Assembly: GCA_038237665.1 (NCBI GenBank)
Contig: JBBRYK010000084.1
Coordinates: 1 to 11,790, forward strand
DNA from: JBBRYK01 sp038237665
GTDB lineage: Bacteria > Actinomycetota > Thermoleophilia > Gaiellales > Gaiellaceae
Direction of reading: 5' to 3'
DNA length: 11,790 nt
Below the pieces are notes generated by a model. The model saw only the letters and a program-made list of their open reading frames with translations, did no database searches and was not told the DNA's origin. Each line of letters opens with the position of its first letter. The first letter of the stretch is position 1. Position numbers and translations under genes: made by a program. Of the stretch, positions 1 to 6,452 are shown piece by piece.

Positions 1-1
1 G

Positions 2-64
2 GGGCGCCCCCCCCCCGGAAACTGGGTAGAGCGGCTCGACGAGTTCATCGGGCCAAAGGCCTGA
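2..64 (+). CDS. 3' end of an unidentified protein gene (partial)
   Basis: Reading in frame from base 2 gives about 20 codons ending in TGA at 62-64. The last residues are GNWVERLDEFIGPKA. The codons end almost entirely in G or C, like the real genes here, and the peptide looks like a normal C-terminal helix. It is too short to assign to a family. The first part runs through ten consecutive C bases (7-16), so any indel there would change the upstream frame. It would converge on the minus-strand tRNA that follows. The call rests only on codon use and peptide character. Confidence 0.4.
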   Translation, partial: GRPPPGNWVERLDEFIGPKA

Positions 65-86
65 GCCCCCTGACCGCGACGGAAGA

Positions 87-169
87 TGCCGGGAGAGGGA
101 TTCGAACCCTCACGCCCTTTCGGGCAGCGGATTTTGAGTCCGCCGAGTCTGCCGTTCCTCCATCCCGGC
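87..169 (-). tRNA. tRNA-Leu, anticodon CAA
   Basis: The minus strand folds into a complete class II tRNA of 83 nt. The 7-bp acceptor stem is GCCGGGA/TCCCGGC with discriminator base A. The anticodon stem GCGGA/TCCGC encloses the loop CTCAAAA, giving anticodon CAA, which reads the leucine codon TTG. The variable arm is GCCC-GAAA-GGGC. The T arm is GAGGG/CCCTC around TTCGAAT. The D arm contains the GGCAGAC stretch usual in tRNA-Leu. The long variable arm and A73 agree with leucine identity. CCA is not encoded (the next bases read TCT), so CCA must be added after transcription. It is transcribed away from the liv operon. Confidence 0.96.
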
Positions 170-193
170 TCGGCGAAGCCGCGTCTGGCCCGC

Positions 194-221
194 ATGATAG
201 CCCGGTGGAAGTCGGGGTCAG
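194..221 (-). promoter_or_regulatory. Candidate promoter of tRNA-Leu
   Basis: On the minus strand, CTGACC (216-221; four of six bases of TTGACA) and TATCAT (194-199; five of six bases of TATAAT) are separated by 16 bp. The -10 box lies 24 bp before the mature tRNA 5' end at 169, leaving a short leader for RNase P to remove. The placement and quality fit a housekeeping sigma promoter. No start site was measured. Confidence 0.5.
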
Positions 222-236
222 ATCACGCATGACGGC

Positions 237-266
237 TTGAAAACGGCGTCGCTTCCGGGAGATACT
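237..266 (+). promoter_or_regulatory. Candidate promoter of the liv operon, with a palindrome over the -10 box
   Basis: TTGAAA (237-242; five of six consensus bases) is followed after 18 bp by GATACT (261-266; four of six). Transcription would begin near 273, giving a leader of about 40 nt before the GTG start at 315. An inverted repeat CGGGA-N6-TCCCG (256-271) encloses the -10 box exactly and could be an operator for a repressor, although five-base arms are short. The promoter overlaps the most upstream in-frame start for the next gene (TTG at 237), which argues against that start. Confidence 0.45.
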
Positions 267-314
267 TCCCGTTCAGCGCAACGGCAGGGGTCATCGGGCG
301 ACGAAGGAGGAAGT

Positions 315-1601
315 GTGAGGAAGCGATTTTTGGTTGGGGTGGTGGCCGCGATCGGGGTGCTCTCCGTCGCGATGGTCGCCTACGGCAGCTCGGGCAAGTC
401 GGGCGTGAGCCCGCTGCCCTCGTCGTCTTGCCCGGGCAAGCTGGTTCAGGGCGGCGGCAAGGCGCAGTTCATCATCGCCTCCGATCTGCCCCTGCAGGGT
501 TCGAGCCGGACGCAGACGCTCGAAATGACCGAGGCGATCTCGTACCAGCTGCGACAGAACCACTACAAGGCGGGGAAGTACGTCGTCGGCTACCAGTCCT
601 GCGACGACTCGACCGCTCAGGCCGGGAAGTGGGACTCCGGCAAGTGCTCGGCGAACGCCCAGAACTACGTCCGGAACAAGGACGTGATCCTGGTGGTCGG
701 CACGTTCAACTCCGGCTGCGCGGAGATCGAGGTGCCGGTGGCGAACCGCGCCTCGCTCGGTTACGTCAGCCCCGCGAACACCTACGTGGGCTTGACGCAC
801 AGCGCGAAGGGCGTGACGTCGGCGGGTGAGCCGGGCAAGTACTACCCGACCGGAAAGCGCAACTACATCCGCGTTGTCGCGGCCGACGACTTCCAGGGGG
901 CAGCGGATGCCCTGCTCTCCAAGAGCCTCGGTGCGACGAAGGCCTACATCCTGAACGACAAGGAGGCCTACGGGGCCGGCATCGCCGGCACGTTCCGCAA
1001 CTCCGCCAAGAAACTCGGCTTCACGATCGTCGGCGACGAGGCGTGGGACCCGAAGGCTTCGGCCTATGAGGATCTGGCGACCAAGATCAAGAACAAGGGT
1101 GCGACGGTCGTCTTCCTCGGCGGTCTCGAGTGCGAGAACGGCGGCAAGCTGATCAAGGACCTTCGGGCCGGAATCGGCTCCGCGAAGATCATCGCGCCCG
1201 ACGGGTTCAGCTCGTTCACCGACACGATCTCCCACGCCGGCTCGGCGTCGGAGGGCATGTACATCTCGATCGCCGGTCAGCCCAACACGAAGGTGACGAA
1301 CGCCAAGGGTAAGGCGTTCATCAAGGGCTTCGGCAAGGTGATCGGCCGCGACCCGAACCCGTACTCGCTGTACGGCGCCGAGGCGACCCAGGTCGCCCTC
1401 ACGGCTATCGGAGCGTCCAACGGGACGCGGGCGTCGGTGACGTCCAACCTGTTCAAGACGAAGGTGACAGGCGGGATCCTGGGCAGCTACGTGATCAACA
1501 AGAACGGCGACACGAACCTGGCCCCGATCTCGATCTACCTGGTCAAGGGCGCAAAGGCGACCTTCTTCAAGGTGATCGTCCCGCCGGCCAGCCTGGTGTG
1601 A
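315..1601 (+). CDS. livK: Branched-chain amino acid-type ABC transporter substrate-binding protein
   Basis: This is the extracytoplasmic solute receptor of the adjacent LivHMGF importer, 428 aa, of the type I periplasmic-binding fold (LivJ/LivK family). The GTG start at 315 is chosen because AAGGAGG lies at 304-310. The first 24 residues form an export signal: MRKR followed by a hydrophobic stretch (about 6-22). The mature part shows family landmarks: the first beta strand and ligand loop FIIASDLPLQGSS (about 52-64), VVGTFNSGCAEIEVPVA (127-143) and GYVSPANT (149-156). Cys39, 96, 111, 135 and 273 could form disulfides. Oddly, the usual lipoprotein cysteine is absent: where relatives often read AACGSSG, this reads VAYGSSG with Tyr23 (codon TAC, 381-383). 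The substrate is not determined by sequence; leucine/isoleucine/valine is the default, but amides, urea or aromatic acids are possible. Confidence 0.92.
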   Translation: MRKRFLVGVVAAIGVLSVAMVAYGSSGKSGVSPLPSSSCPGKLVQGGGKAQFIIASDLPLQGSSRTQTLEMTEAISYQLRQNHYKAGKYVVGYQSCDDSTAQAGKWDSGKCSANAQNYVRNKDVILVVGTFNSGCAEIEVPVANRASLGYVSPANTYVGLTHSAKGVTSAGEPGKYYPTGKRNYIRVVAADDFQGAADALLSKSLGATKAYILNDKEAYGAGIAGTFRNSAKKLGFTIVGDEAWDPKASAYEDLATKIKNKGATVVFLGGLECENGGKLIKDLRAGIGSAKIIAPDGFSSFTDTISHAGSASEGMYISIAGQPNTKVTNAKGKAFIKGFGKVIGRDPNPYSLYGAEATQVALTAIGASNGTRASVTSNLFKTKVTGGILGSYVINKNGDTNLAPISIYLVKGAKATFFKVIVPPASLV

Positions 1602-1628
1602 GCTAGCAGAACGAGAAACACGCGACAG

Positions 1629-1657
1629 GAGCGGGGGAGGCAAGGCCTCCCCCGCTC
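1629..1657 (+). terminator. Strong intercistronic hairpin between livK and livH
   Basis: Thirteen perfectly paired bases, GAGCGGGGGAGGC (1629-1641) with GCCTCCCCCGCTC (1645-1657), enclose an AAG loop. No T-run follows (GCTATAACAGG), so it is not a classic intrinsic terminator. It sits in the 72-base gap between the binding-protein gene and the permease genes. Such hairpins in binding-protein operons commonly protect the upstream message from 3' exonucleases or terminate it partially, so that binding protein exceeds permease. That role is inferred here. Confidence 0.7.
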
Positions 1658-1673
1658 GCTATAACAGGCGATC

Positions 1674-2729
1674 TTGGCGACCGAAGCTTCAGCGCAAAAT
1701 CTGCAGGGCCGGCGTTGGTCGATGCCCAGCCCGGTCTCGATGCTCGGGCTCCTGCTCGTCCTCTCCGTCGTTCTGTGGCTGGCCGTGAACGCCGAGAAGA
1801 CGCCGGCCGATTTCTTGCATGTCCTCCTGATCGGGATCACGAACGGGGCCGTCTACGGCCTCGTCGCGCTCGGCTACACGCTCGTCTACGGCATCCTCGA
1901 GCTGATCAACTTCGCCCACGGCGACGTGTTCATGCTCGGCGGCATGATCTCGGTCTCTTTCGCAAATCTCTTCGCGATCACGACGCATTCCGGGGTCGCC
2001 TTCTTCTTGCTCCTGGTGGCGATCCTCTTCCTCGCGATGGCGATCTGCGGCACGATCAACGTGACGATCGAACGGATCGCGTACCGGCCGTTACGCCACG
2101 CTCCGAGGCTTGCCCCCCTGATCACCGCGATCGCGATGTCGTTCATCCTCCAGAACATCGCCCTCGTCTGGAAGGGCCCGAACTACGTGACGCTGCCGTT
2201 CGACGCCCTCCCGCAGGGCGCGATCTTCCACGTCGGAGGCGCTCCATACCGCTGGGCCAGCCTGATCGTCGTCATCATCACGGTTCCCGTCCTGGTCACC
2301 CTGATCTGGTTCGTCCAGCAGACGAAGCAGGGGAAGGCAATGCGGGCCACGGCGCAGGACCGCGAGGCAGCTGCGATGCTCGGCATCAACGTCAACCGGA
2401 CGATCTCGGTGACGTTCGCAATCGCGGGCGCGCTCGCCGGTGCAGCCGGCCTCCTCTACGCGTTCTACTTCACGTCCATCCGGTTCGACCAAGGGTTCCA
2501 GCTGGGGCTGATCGCGTTCACCGCCGCGGTGCTCGGCGGCATCGGCAACCTCGGGGGCGCCGTCCTCGGGGCTCTCCTGATCGGGCTGATCCAGTCCTTC
2601 AACAACGGGCTCAGCTGGCATTCGCCGGGCAGCTCCTGGACGCAGTCGATCGTCTTTTCGATCCTGATCCTGATCCTCGTCTTCCGGCCCGAGGGACTCC
2701 TCGGCGAGCGAACTCCCGAAGGCGCGTGA
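1674..2729 (+). CDS. livH: Branched-chain amino acid ABC transporter permease LivH
   Basis: One of the two membrane subunits of the importer, 351 aa against about 290-310 in typical LivH. Family sequences are clear: the segment NGAVYGLVALGYTLVYGILELINFAHGD in pieces over about residues 60-87, the cytoplasmic coupling region around AMRATAQDREAAAMLGIN (about 223-240), the glycine-rich GGIGNLGGAVLGA (about 289-301), and the C-terminal FRPEGLLGE. There are about eight hydrophobic segments. The extra length is an N-terminal stretch with one additional hydrophobic segment (about 20-38). The start is uncertain: TTG at 1674 has AGG five bases upstream, while ATG at 1722 (16 residues in) has a poorer Shine-Dalgarno sequence. 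The stop overlaps the livM start as GTGA, so the two are probably translationally coupled. Confidence 0.93.
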   Translation: MATEASAQNLQGRRWSMPSPVSMLGLLLVLSVVLWLAVNAEKTPADFLHVLLIGITNGAVYGLVALGYTLVYGILELINFAHGDVFMLGGMISVSFANLFAITTHSGVAFFLLLVAILFLAMAICGTINVTIERIAYRPLRHAPRLAPLITAIAMSFILQNIALVWKGPNYVTLPFDALPQGAIFHVGGAPYRWASLIVVIITVPVLVTLIWFVQQTKQGKAMRATAQDREAAAMLGINVNRTISVTFAIAGALAGAAGLLYAFYFTSIRFDQGFQLGLIAFTAAVLGGIGNLGGAVLGALLIGLIQSFNNGLSWHSPGSSWTQSIVFSILILILVFRPEGLLGERTPEGA

Positions 2730-4372
2730 CCACCGCTTCGCTCCGCCCGTCAGTCCAGCTTCGGAGCGTGGTCGACGCCTGGAGAGAGCTCAGCGAGCCC
2801 CAGCGCCGTCAGATCGTCGGCGCGATCGAGCTAATAGTCGTGATCGGGGCTTGGTTCCTCGACCATTCGCTTGCGGTAGGGCTGGCGGTCCTCTTCGCCG
2901 TCTCCTGGCTGCGGAAGCTTCCACCCTTCCCGTGGCGCCTGGCTGGACAGGTCGGGCTCGTGGCGGCGTTCGGGATCGCCAGCGTCTTCAACGACTCCTT
3001 GCGATCGGTCGCGCCCGCGCTTGCAGTCGGGTTCGCCATCTGGTGGATTCCGTTGTCGAAGCGGCTTGCCGAGAAGGAATCGGTGCCGCCGGCCGCCAGG
3101 CGAGGTCTCTTCGTTCCGTTGTCGAAGTTCGGTCTAGCGGCCGCGCTCCTCGCGGTCGCCGTGACCTTCCCGTACTACGCGGGCAAGATGTTCACGATCC
3201 CGGTCTTCGGGGTCTGGCCGGACGTCCACACGGGCGTGATCATGCTCGTCTTCATCATGATGGCCCTCGGCCTGAACGTTGTCGTTGGCTACGCGGGGCT
3301 GCTCGACCTCGGTTACGTCGCGTTCTACGCGATGGGCGCATACACAGTTGCCTGGTTCGCTTCGCTCCAGTTCGCCGGGCAGAAGGCGGACGGATCGCCG
3401 ATCCACATCATCCACTTCGGCGCGGTTGGGATCGACCCGAAGCTCGGCGGGATTCACATCACGATCTGGATCCTGCTCGCCGCGGCCGGAATCTTCACCT
3501 CGATCATCGGCATCCTGATCGGTCTGCCGACGTTGCGGCTCCGCGGCGACTACCTCGCGATCGTCACCCTCGGTTTCGGAGAGATCATGCCCCAGGTCGC
3601 TCGGAACGGTGACAAGTTCTTCGGAACGAACTTCAACCTCACGAACGGGCCGAACGGAATTACTCCGATCGACTCGCCCGGCTTCGGCAACCGGCTGCAC
3701 GACTGGACGGGCGGCTTCCTCCCCTCCAACTACCTCGCCTCACTGGACAGCGACCGCCTCTACTTCTGGACCGCGCTCATTCTCGTCCTGTTCACGGTCT
3801 TCTGCAGCTGGCGCCTCCGCGACTCGCGGCTCGGGCGGGCGTGGGTGGCCATCCGCGAGGACGAGACCGCGGCAGCGGCGATGGGCGTGCCGTTGATGCG
3901 TACCAAGACCTGGGCGTACGCGACGGGAGCGTTCTTCGGCGGGATTGCCGGCGCCTACTACGCCGCCTTCAAGAGCGCCACGTTTCCGCAGGACTTCTAC
4001 CTCAACTTCTCGATCGCCATCTTGATCATGGTCATCCTCGGCGGGATGGGGAACATCTGGGGCGTCATCTTCGGCGGTGCGTTCCTCGCGTATCTCGACC
4101 AGGCGGGTCTTGCGAACACCGGTGCCTGGCTCAACGACCACATTCTTCCGTGCAACGCCAACGCGACCGCAACGGGGAAGGTGCTGAGCCACGGGTGCAT
4201 CGACGTGCCCGCGCTCGAATACGGGATCTTCGGGGTGATCCTCTTAGCCGTCATGCTCTTCCGGCCCGAGGGGCTGATCCCCAGCTCTCGACGGAAGCTG
4301 GAGTTCCACGAGGGCGTCGCAGACGAACCGCTTTACGACGCACAGCACGGCGCACACGGAGGGGGTGCGTAG
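2726..4372 (+). CDS. livM: Branched-chain amino acid ABC transporter permease LivM
   Basis: This is the second membrane subunit, 548 aa, longer than the roughly 320-430 aa common for LivM. The open frame extends far upstream, but GTG at 2726 is chosen because it overlaps the livH stop by four bases and the upstream reading is antisense-like, Arg/Pro-rich sequence. The first about 150 residues are an extension with several hydrophobic segments. The conserved LivM core follows: MALGLNVVVGYAGLLDLGYVAFYAMGAY in pieces, GIPTLRL-type GLPTLRLRGDYLAIVTLGFGEI in pieces, then WVAIREDETAAAAMGV, GGMGNIWGVIFGGAFL and FRPEGLIPS near the end. An extracytoplasmic insertion before the last membrane segment holds two cysteines (LPCNAN, HGCIDV). 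The short His/Gly-rich tail is unusual. The livG start directly abuts the TAG stop. Confidence 0.93.
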   Translation: MTTASLRPSVQLRSVVDAWRELSEPQRRQIVGAIELIVVIGAWFLDHSLAVGLAVLFAVSWLRKLPPFPWRLAGQVGLVAAFGIASVFNDSLRSVAPALAVGFAIWWIPLSKRLAEKESVPPAARRGLFVPLSKFGLAAALLAVAVTFPYYAGKMFTIPVFGVWPDVHTGVIMLVFIMMALGLNVVVGYAGLLDLGYVAFYAMGAYTVAWFASLQFAGQKADGSPIHIIHFGAVGIDPKLGGIHITIWILLAAAGIFTSIIGILIGLPTLRLRGDYLAIVTLGFGEIMPQVARNGDKFFGTNFNLTNGPNGITPIDSPGFGNRLHDWTGGFLPSNYLASLDSDRLYFWTALILVLFTVFCSWRLRDSRLGRAWVAIREDETAAAAMGVPLMRTKTWAYATGAFFGGIAGAYYAAFKSATFPQDFYLNFSIAILIMVILGGMGNIWGVIFGGAFLAYLDQAGLANTGAWLNDHILPCNANATATGKVLSHGCIDVPALEYGIFGVILLAVMLFRPEGLIPSSRRKLEFHEGVADEPLYDAQHGAHGGGA

Positions 4373-5152
4373 GTGCCGGACCACCTGCTCGTCGTCGAGC
4401 GGCTACGCAAGGAGTTCGGAGGCCTGATCGCGGTCGACGACGTCGACTTCACGGTCCCCCACGGCTCCATCGTCAGCTTGATCGGCCCCAACGGCGCCGG
4501 CAAGACGACGTTCTTCAACATGCTCACAGGCGTCTACAAACCGACCTCAGGTCGCGTTGTCTTCGACGGTGCGGATGTGACGGCGAAGCCGCCGCACGCG
4601 ATCACGAAGCGCGGGATCGGCCGGACGTTCCAGAACATCCGCCTCTTCAAGGAGATGACCGCGCGCGAAAACGTGCTCGTGGGCATGCATACTCATCTGA
4701 AGGGCGGGATCGTGCCGAGCATCCTCCGGACCCCGCGGGTGAAGAAGGAGGAGAAGGAGGCGCACGACCGGGCACTGGAACTCCTGAAGTTCTGTGCGCT
4801 CGAGGGGCGCGAGGAGCAAATCGCCTCGAACCTCTCCTACGGCGACCAGCGGAGGCTGGAGGTCGCCCGGGCGCTCGCGACGCGCCCGCAGCTCCTGCTT
4901 CTGGACGAGCCGACGGCCGGTATGAACCCGCAGGAGACGGCAGACTTCACCGCGTTCGTCGATGTGCTCCGCGACCGGCAGCGGGTCACGGTGCTGCTGA
5001 TCGAGCACGATATGCGGGTGGTGATGGGCGTCTCCGACCGTGTGACCGTGCTCGACTACGGCGAAAAGATCTCCGAGGGAACGCCGAAGGAAGTGCAGCA
5101 CGACCCGCGCGTGATCGAGGCGTATCTCGGCAGCGGGGCGCTGGCATCGTGA
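4373..5152 (+). CDS. livG: Branched-chain amino acid ABC transporter ATPase LivG
   Basis: This is one of two cytoplasmic ATPases powering the importer, 259 aa, the usual LivG length. It has Walker A GPNGAGKTT (38-46), Q-loop Gln87 in RTFQNIRLF, signature LSYGDQ (154-159), Walker B LLLLDEP (174-180) with catalytic Glu179, and the H-loop histidine in LIEHDM (His212). The charged KKEEKEAHDRA stretch (124-134) between the Q-loop and the signature is a normal LivG helical insertion. The GTG start follows the livM TAG with no gap; GGAGGGGG just upstream (about 4358-4365) serves as ribosome binding site. The C-terminal VIEAYLGSG matches the family. It forms a heterodimer with LivF. Confidence 0.95.
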   Translation: MPDHLLVVERLRKEFGGLIAVDDVDFTVPHGSIVSLIGPNGAGKTTFFNMLTGVYKPTSGRVVFDGADVTAKPPHAITKRGIGRTFQNIRLFKEMTARENVLVGMHTHLKGGIVPSILRTPRVKKEEKEAHDRALELLKFCALEGREEQIASNLSYGDQRRLEVARALATRPQLLLLDEPTAGMNPQETADFTAFVDVLRDRQRVTVLLIEHDMRVVMGVSDRVTVLDYGEKISEGTPKEVQHDPRVIEAYLGSGALAS

Positions 5153-5889
5153 CGGCGGCCCCCACGGCACCGGTGGAAAACGTTCTCGAGCTCGAGGACG
5201 TCCACACGTATTACGGCTCGATCCACGCGCTGAAGGGGATCTCCCTCAACGTCCGCGCCGGCGAGATCGTGACGCTGCTCGGATCCAACGGCGCGGGGAA
5301 GTCGACGACGCTCCGCTCGATCAACGGGCTCAACCGGCCGCGGAAGGGCAAGATCCGCTTCCAGGGCGAGGACATCACTTCCGCGCAGCCGCACACGATC
5401 GTCAAGCGCGGCATCGCACAGTCGCCGGAGGGGCGGCGCCTCTTCCCGCGGATGACCGTCCTCGAGAACCTCGAGATGGGCGGCTTCCAGCGCACGGACC
5501 GGGCGGCGATGAAGGATGACCTCGAGCGCGTCTTCACACTTTTCCCGCGTCTCGCCGAGCGGCGCACGCAGAAGGCGGGGACGATGTCGGGCGGCGAGCA
5601 GCAGATGTGCGCGATCGGACGGGCGCTGATGGCGCGACCCAAGCTGCTGATGCTCGACGAGCCGTCGATGGGCCTCGCTCCGATCTTCGTCGAGAAGATC
5701 TTCGAGATCGTCGTCGAGATCAACAAGCAGGGCACGCCGATCCTGCTCGTCGAGCAGAACGCCCTGATGGCGCTCGACGTCGCGAAGCGGGGGTACGTCC
5801 TCGAGACGGGCCGCATCGCCCTGGCCGACGACGCGCAGAAGCTCCGCCAGAACGAGGAGGTCCGCAAGACCTACCTCGGCGAGACTTGA
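5149..5889 (+). CDS. livF: Branched-chain amino acid ABC transporter ATPase LivF
   Basis: The second ATPase of the importer, 246 aa. GTG at 5149 overlaps the livG stop as GTGA; the open frame continues upstream but only as antisense-type sequence over livM and livG. It has Walker A GSNGAGKST (45-53), Q-loop Gln91 followed by the LivF hallmark SPEGRRLFPRMTV, signature MSGGEQQ (146-152), and Walker B LLMLDEPS with Asp170 and Glu171. The switch position is Gln203 (LLVEQNA) rather than His, which is a family trait of LivF and not a defect. The N-terminus has about eight extra residues compared with typical LivF. It is the last gene of the operon and is followed by a convergent hairpin. Confidence 0.95.
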   Translation: MTAAPTAPVENVLELEDVHTYYGSIHALKGISLNVRAGEIVTLLGSNGAGKSTTLRSINGLNRPRKGKIRFQGEDITSAQPHTIVKRGIAQSPEGRRLFPRMTVLENLEMGGFQRTDRAAMKDDLERVFTLFPRLAERRTQKAGTMSGGEQQMCAIGRALMARPKLLMLDEPSMGLAPIFVEKIFEIVVEINKQGTPILLVEQNALMALDVAKRGYVLETGRIALADDAQKLRQNEEVRKTYLGET

Positions 5890-5892
5890 GAC

Positions 5893-5924
5893 GGTCTCGA
5901 GGCGGCCGTCGCCGCCCCGAGACC
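5893..5924. terminator. Hairpin between converging livF and the minus-strand cluster
   Basis: GGTCTCG (5893-5899) pairs with CGAGACC (5918-5924), and GGCGGC (5901-5906) pairs with GCCGCC (5911-5916) around a CGTC loop. A single A/C mismatch separates the two stems. It lies in the 47-base gap between two stop codons on opposite strands, where a bidirectional terminator is expected. No T-run follows on either strand, so termination may be inefficient or the hairpin may mainly protect 3' ends. Confidence 0.6.
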
Positions 5925-5936
5925 TCGAGGCTTGGC

Positions 5937-6407
5937 CTAGAAGATGACGCCCGGCAGGCGGTCGAACGCGATCGCCGCGGTCGAGGCACGTAGCAGGCTG
6001 AACAGCGCAGAGAAGGCCGCAGTGGTCGGCGGACCCGCCTGAGTGCGAACGACCTTGAGCGCGTCACCCGCGCCCGCGTCGCTGATCGGCACCTGCGGGC
6101 CGAAGAACGCCTTGGCGATGTTCGGCGTGTTGGGCCCGATCTGGTCGATCGTCCAGAAGATCCCCTGGACCGCGTCGGCGGTGATCGCGAGCCCGCAGAT
6201 ACCGAACACGAGCGCCGAGGCTCCGATCCCCGTCGCCTCGTCGACCTGTTTCTTGAGCGCCGTGATCGTCTTGGCCTGAGCGGCCGACTTCTTCTCGAGC
6301 GCCTTGATCCGGGCATCCAGCTGAGCAGGCGTCGGCCCGGCGGCAAGCGCAGCAGAAGGGACGACCAACACGAACGCAGCGGCTGCGAGGGCGAGTGCCC
6401 GCCTCAT
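5937..6407 (-). CDS. Small secreted coiled-coil protein of unknown function
   Basis: A 156-aa protein I cannot assign to a family. The ATG at 6407 is well supported: AAGGAGG on the minus strand (6413-6419) is five bases upstream. Residues 1-23 are a classic signal peptide (MRRALALAAA, hydrophobic core, SAALAA). Residues 27-58 (QLDARIKALEKKSAAQ and onward) are charged with heptad-like spacing and probably a coiled coil. Residues 62-80 are hydrophobic (SALVFGICGLAITADAV), enough for a membrane helix or a buried one. The remainder is Ala/Pro-rich, ending in LPGVIF. It is the only gene here with an ATG start. It lies 45 bases after the LarA-like gene and is probably co-transcribed, though its strong ribosome binding site could allow separate expression. 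It may be a cell-envelope protein, exported and possibly oligomeric. Confidence 0.75.
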   Translation of the reverse strand: MRRALALAAAAFVLVVPSAALAAGPTPAQLDARIKALEKKSAAQAKTITALKKQVDEATGIGASALVFGICGLAITADAVQGIFWTIDQIGPNTPNIAKAFFGPQVPISDAGAGDALKVVRTQAGPPTTAAFSALFSLLRASTAAIAFDRLPGVIF

Positions 6408-6452
6408 CGGGTCCTCCTTGTCGTGGGGACGGAAGCGTAAATGCGGTCCCGG

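Noticed and set aside
51..61. GGCC-AAA-GGCC small inverted repeat as a terminator
   Set aside because: It has four-base arms and no T-run on either strand; expected by chance in this GC-rich sequence.
237..314. TTG start at 237 for the binding protein, adding 26 residues
   Set aside because: It coincides with the -35 box of the candidate promoter and would put a polar stretch before the signal peptide; AAGGAGG points to GTG 315.
291..1643. 450-residue minus-strand open frame opposite the binding-protein gene
   Set aside because: It has no domain features or ribosome binding site and mirrors the codon structure of the plus-strand gene.
1715..2725. Upstream part of the long open frame that ends at 4372, giving an 885-residue reading
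   Set aside because: It overlaps livH in another frame and is Arg/Pro-rich without family features; the livM protein begins at the GTGA overlap at 2726.
3841..5148. Upstream part of the open frame that ends with livF
   Set aside because: It lies over livM and livG in another frame and has low-complexity Arg/Gly/Asp composition; livF starts at 5149.
5749..5766. Gln in place of the switch His in LivF as a defective ATPase site
   Set aside because: The VEQN form is standard across LivF proteins, so it is a family trait.
6420..6452. Separate promoter for the small secreted protein (TACGCT on the minus strand)
   Set aside because: A TANNNT match exists but no -35 element is visible and the gap is only 45 bases, so read-through from the LarA-like gene is the simpler view.
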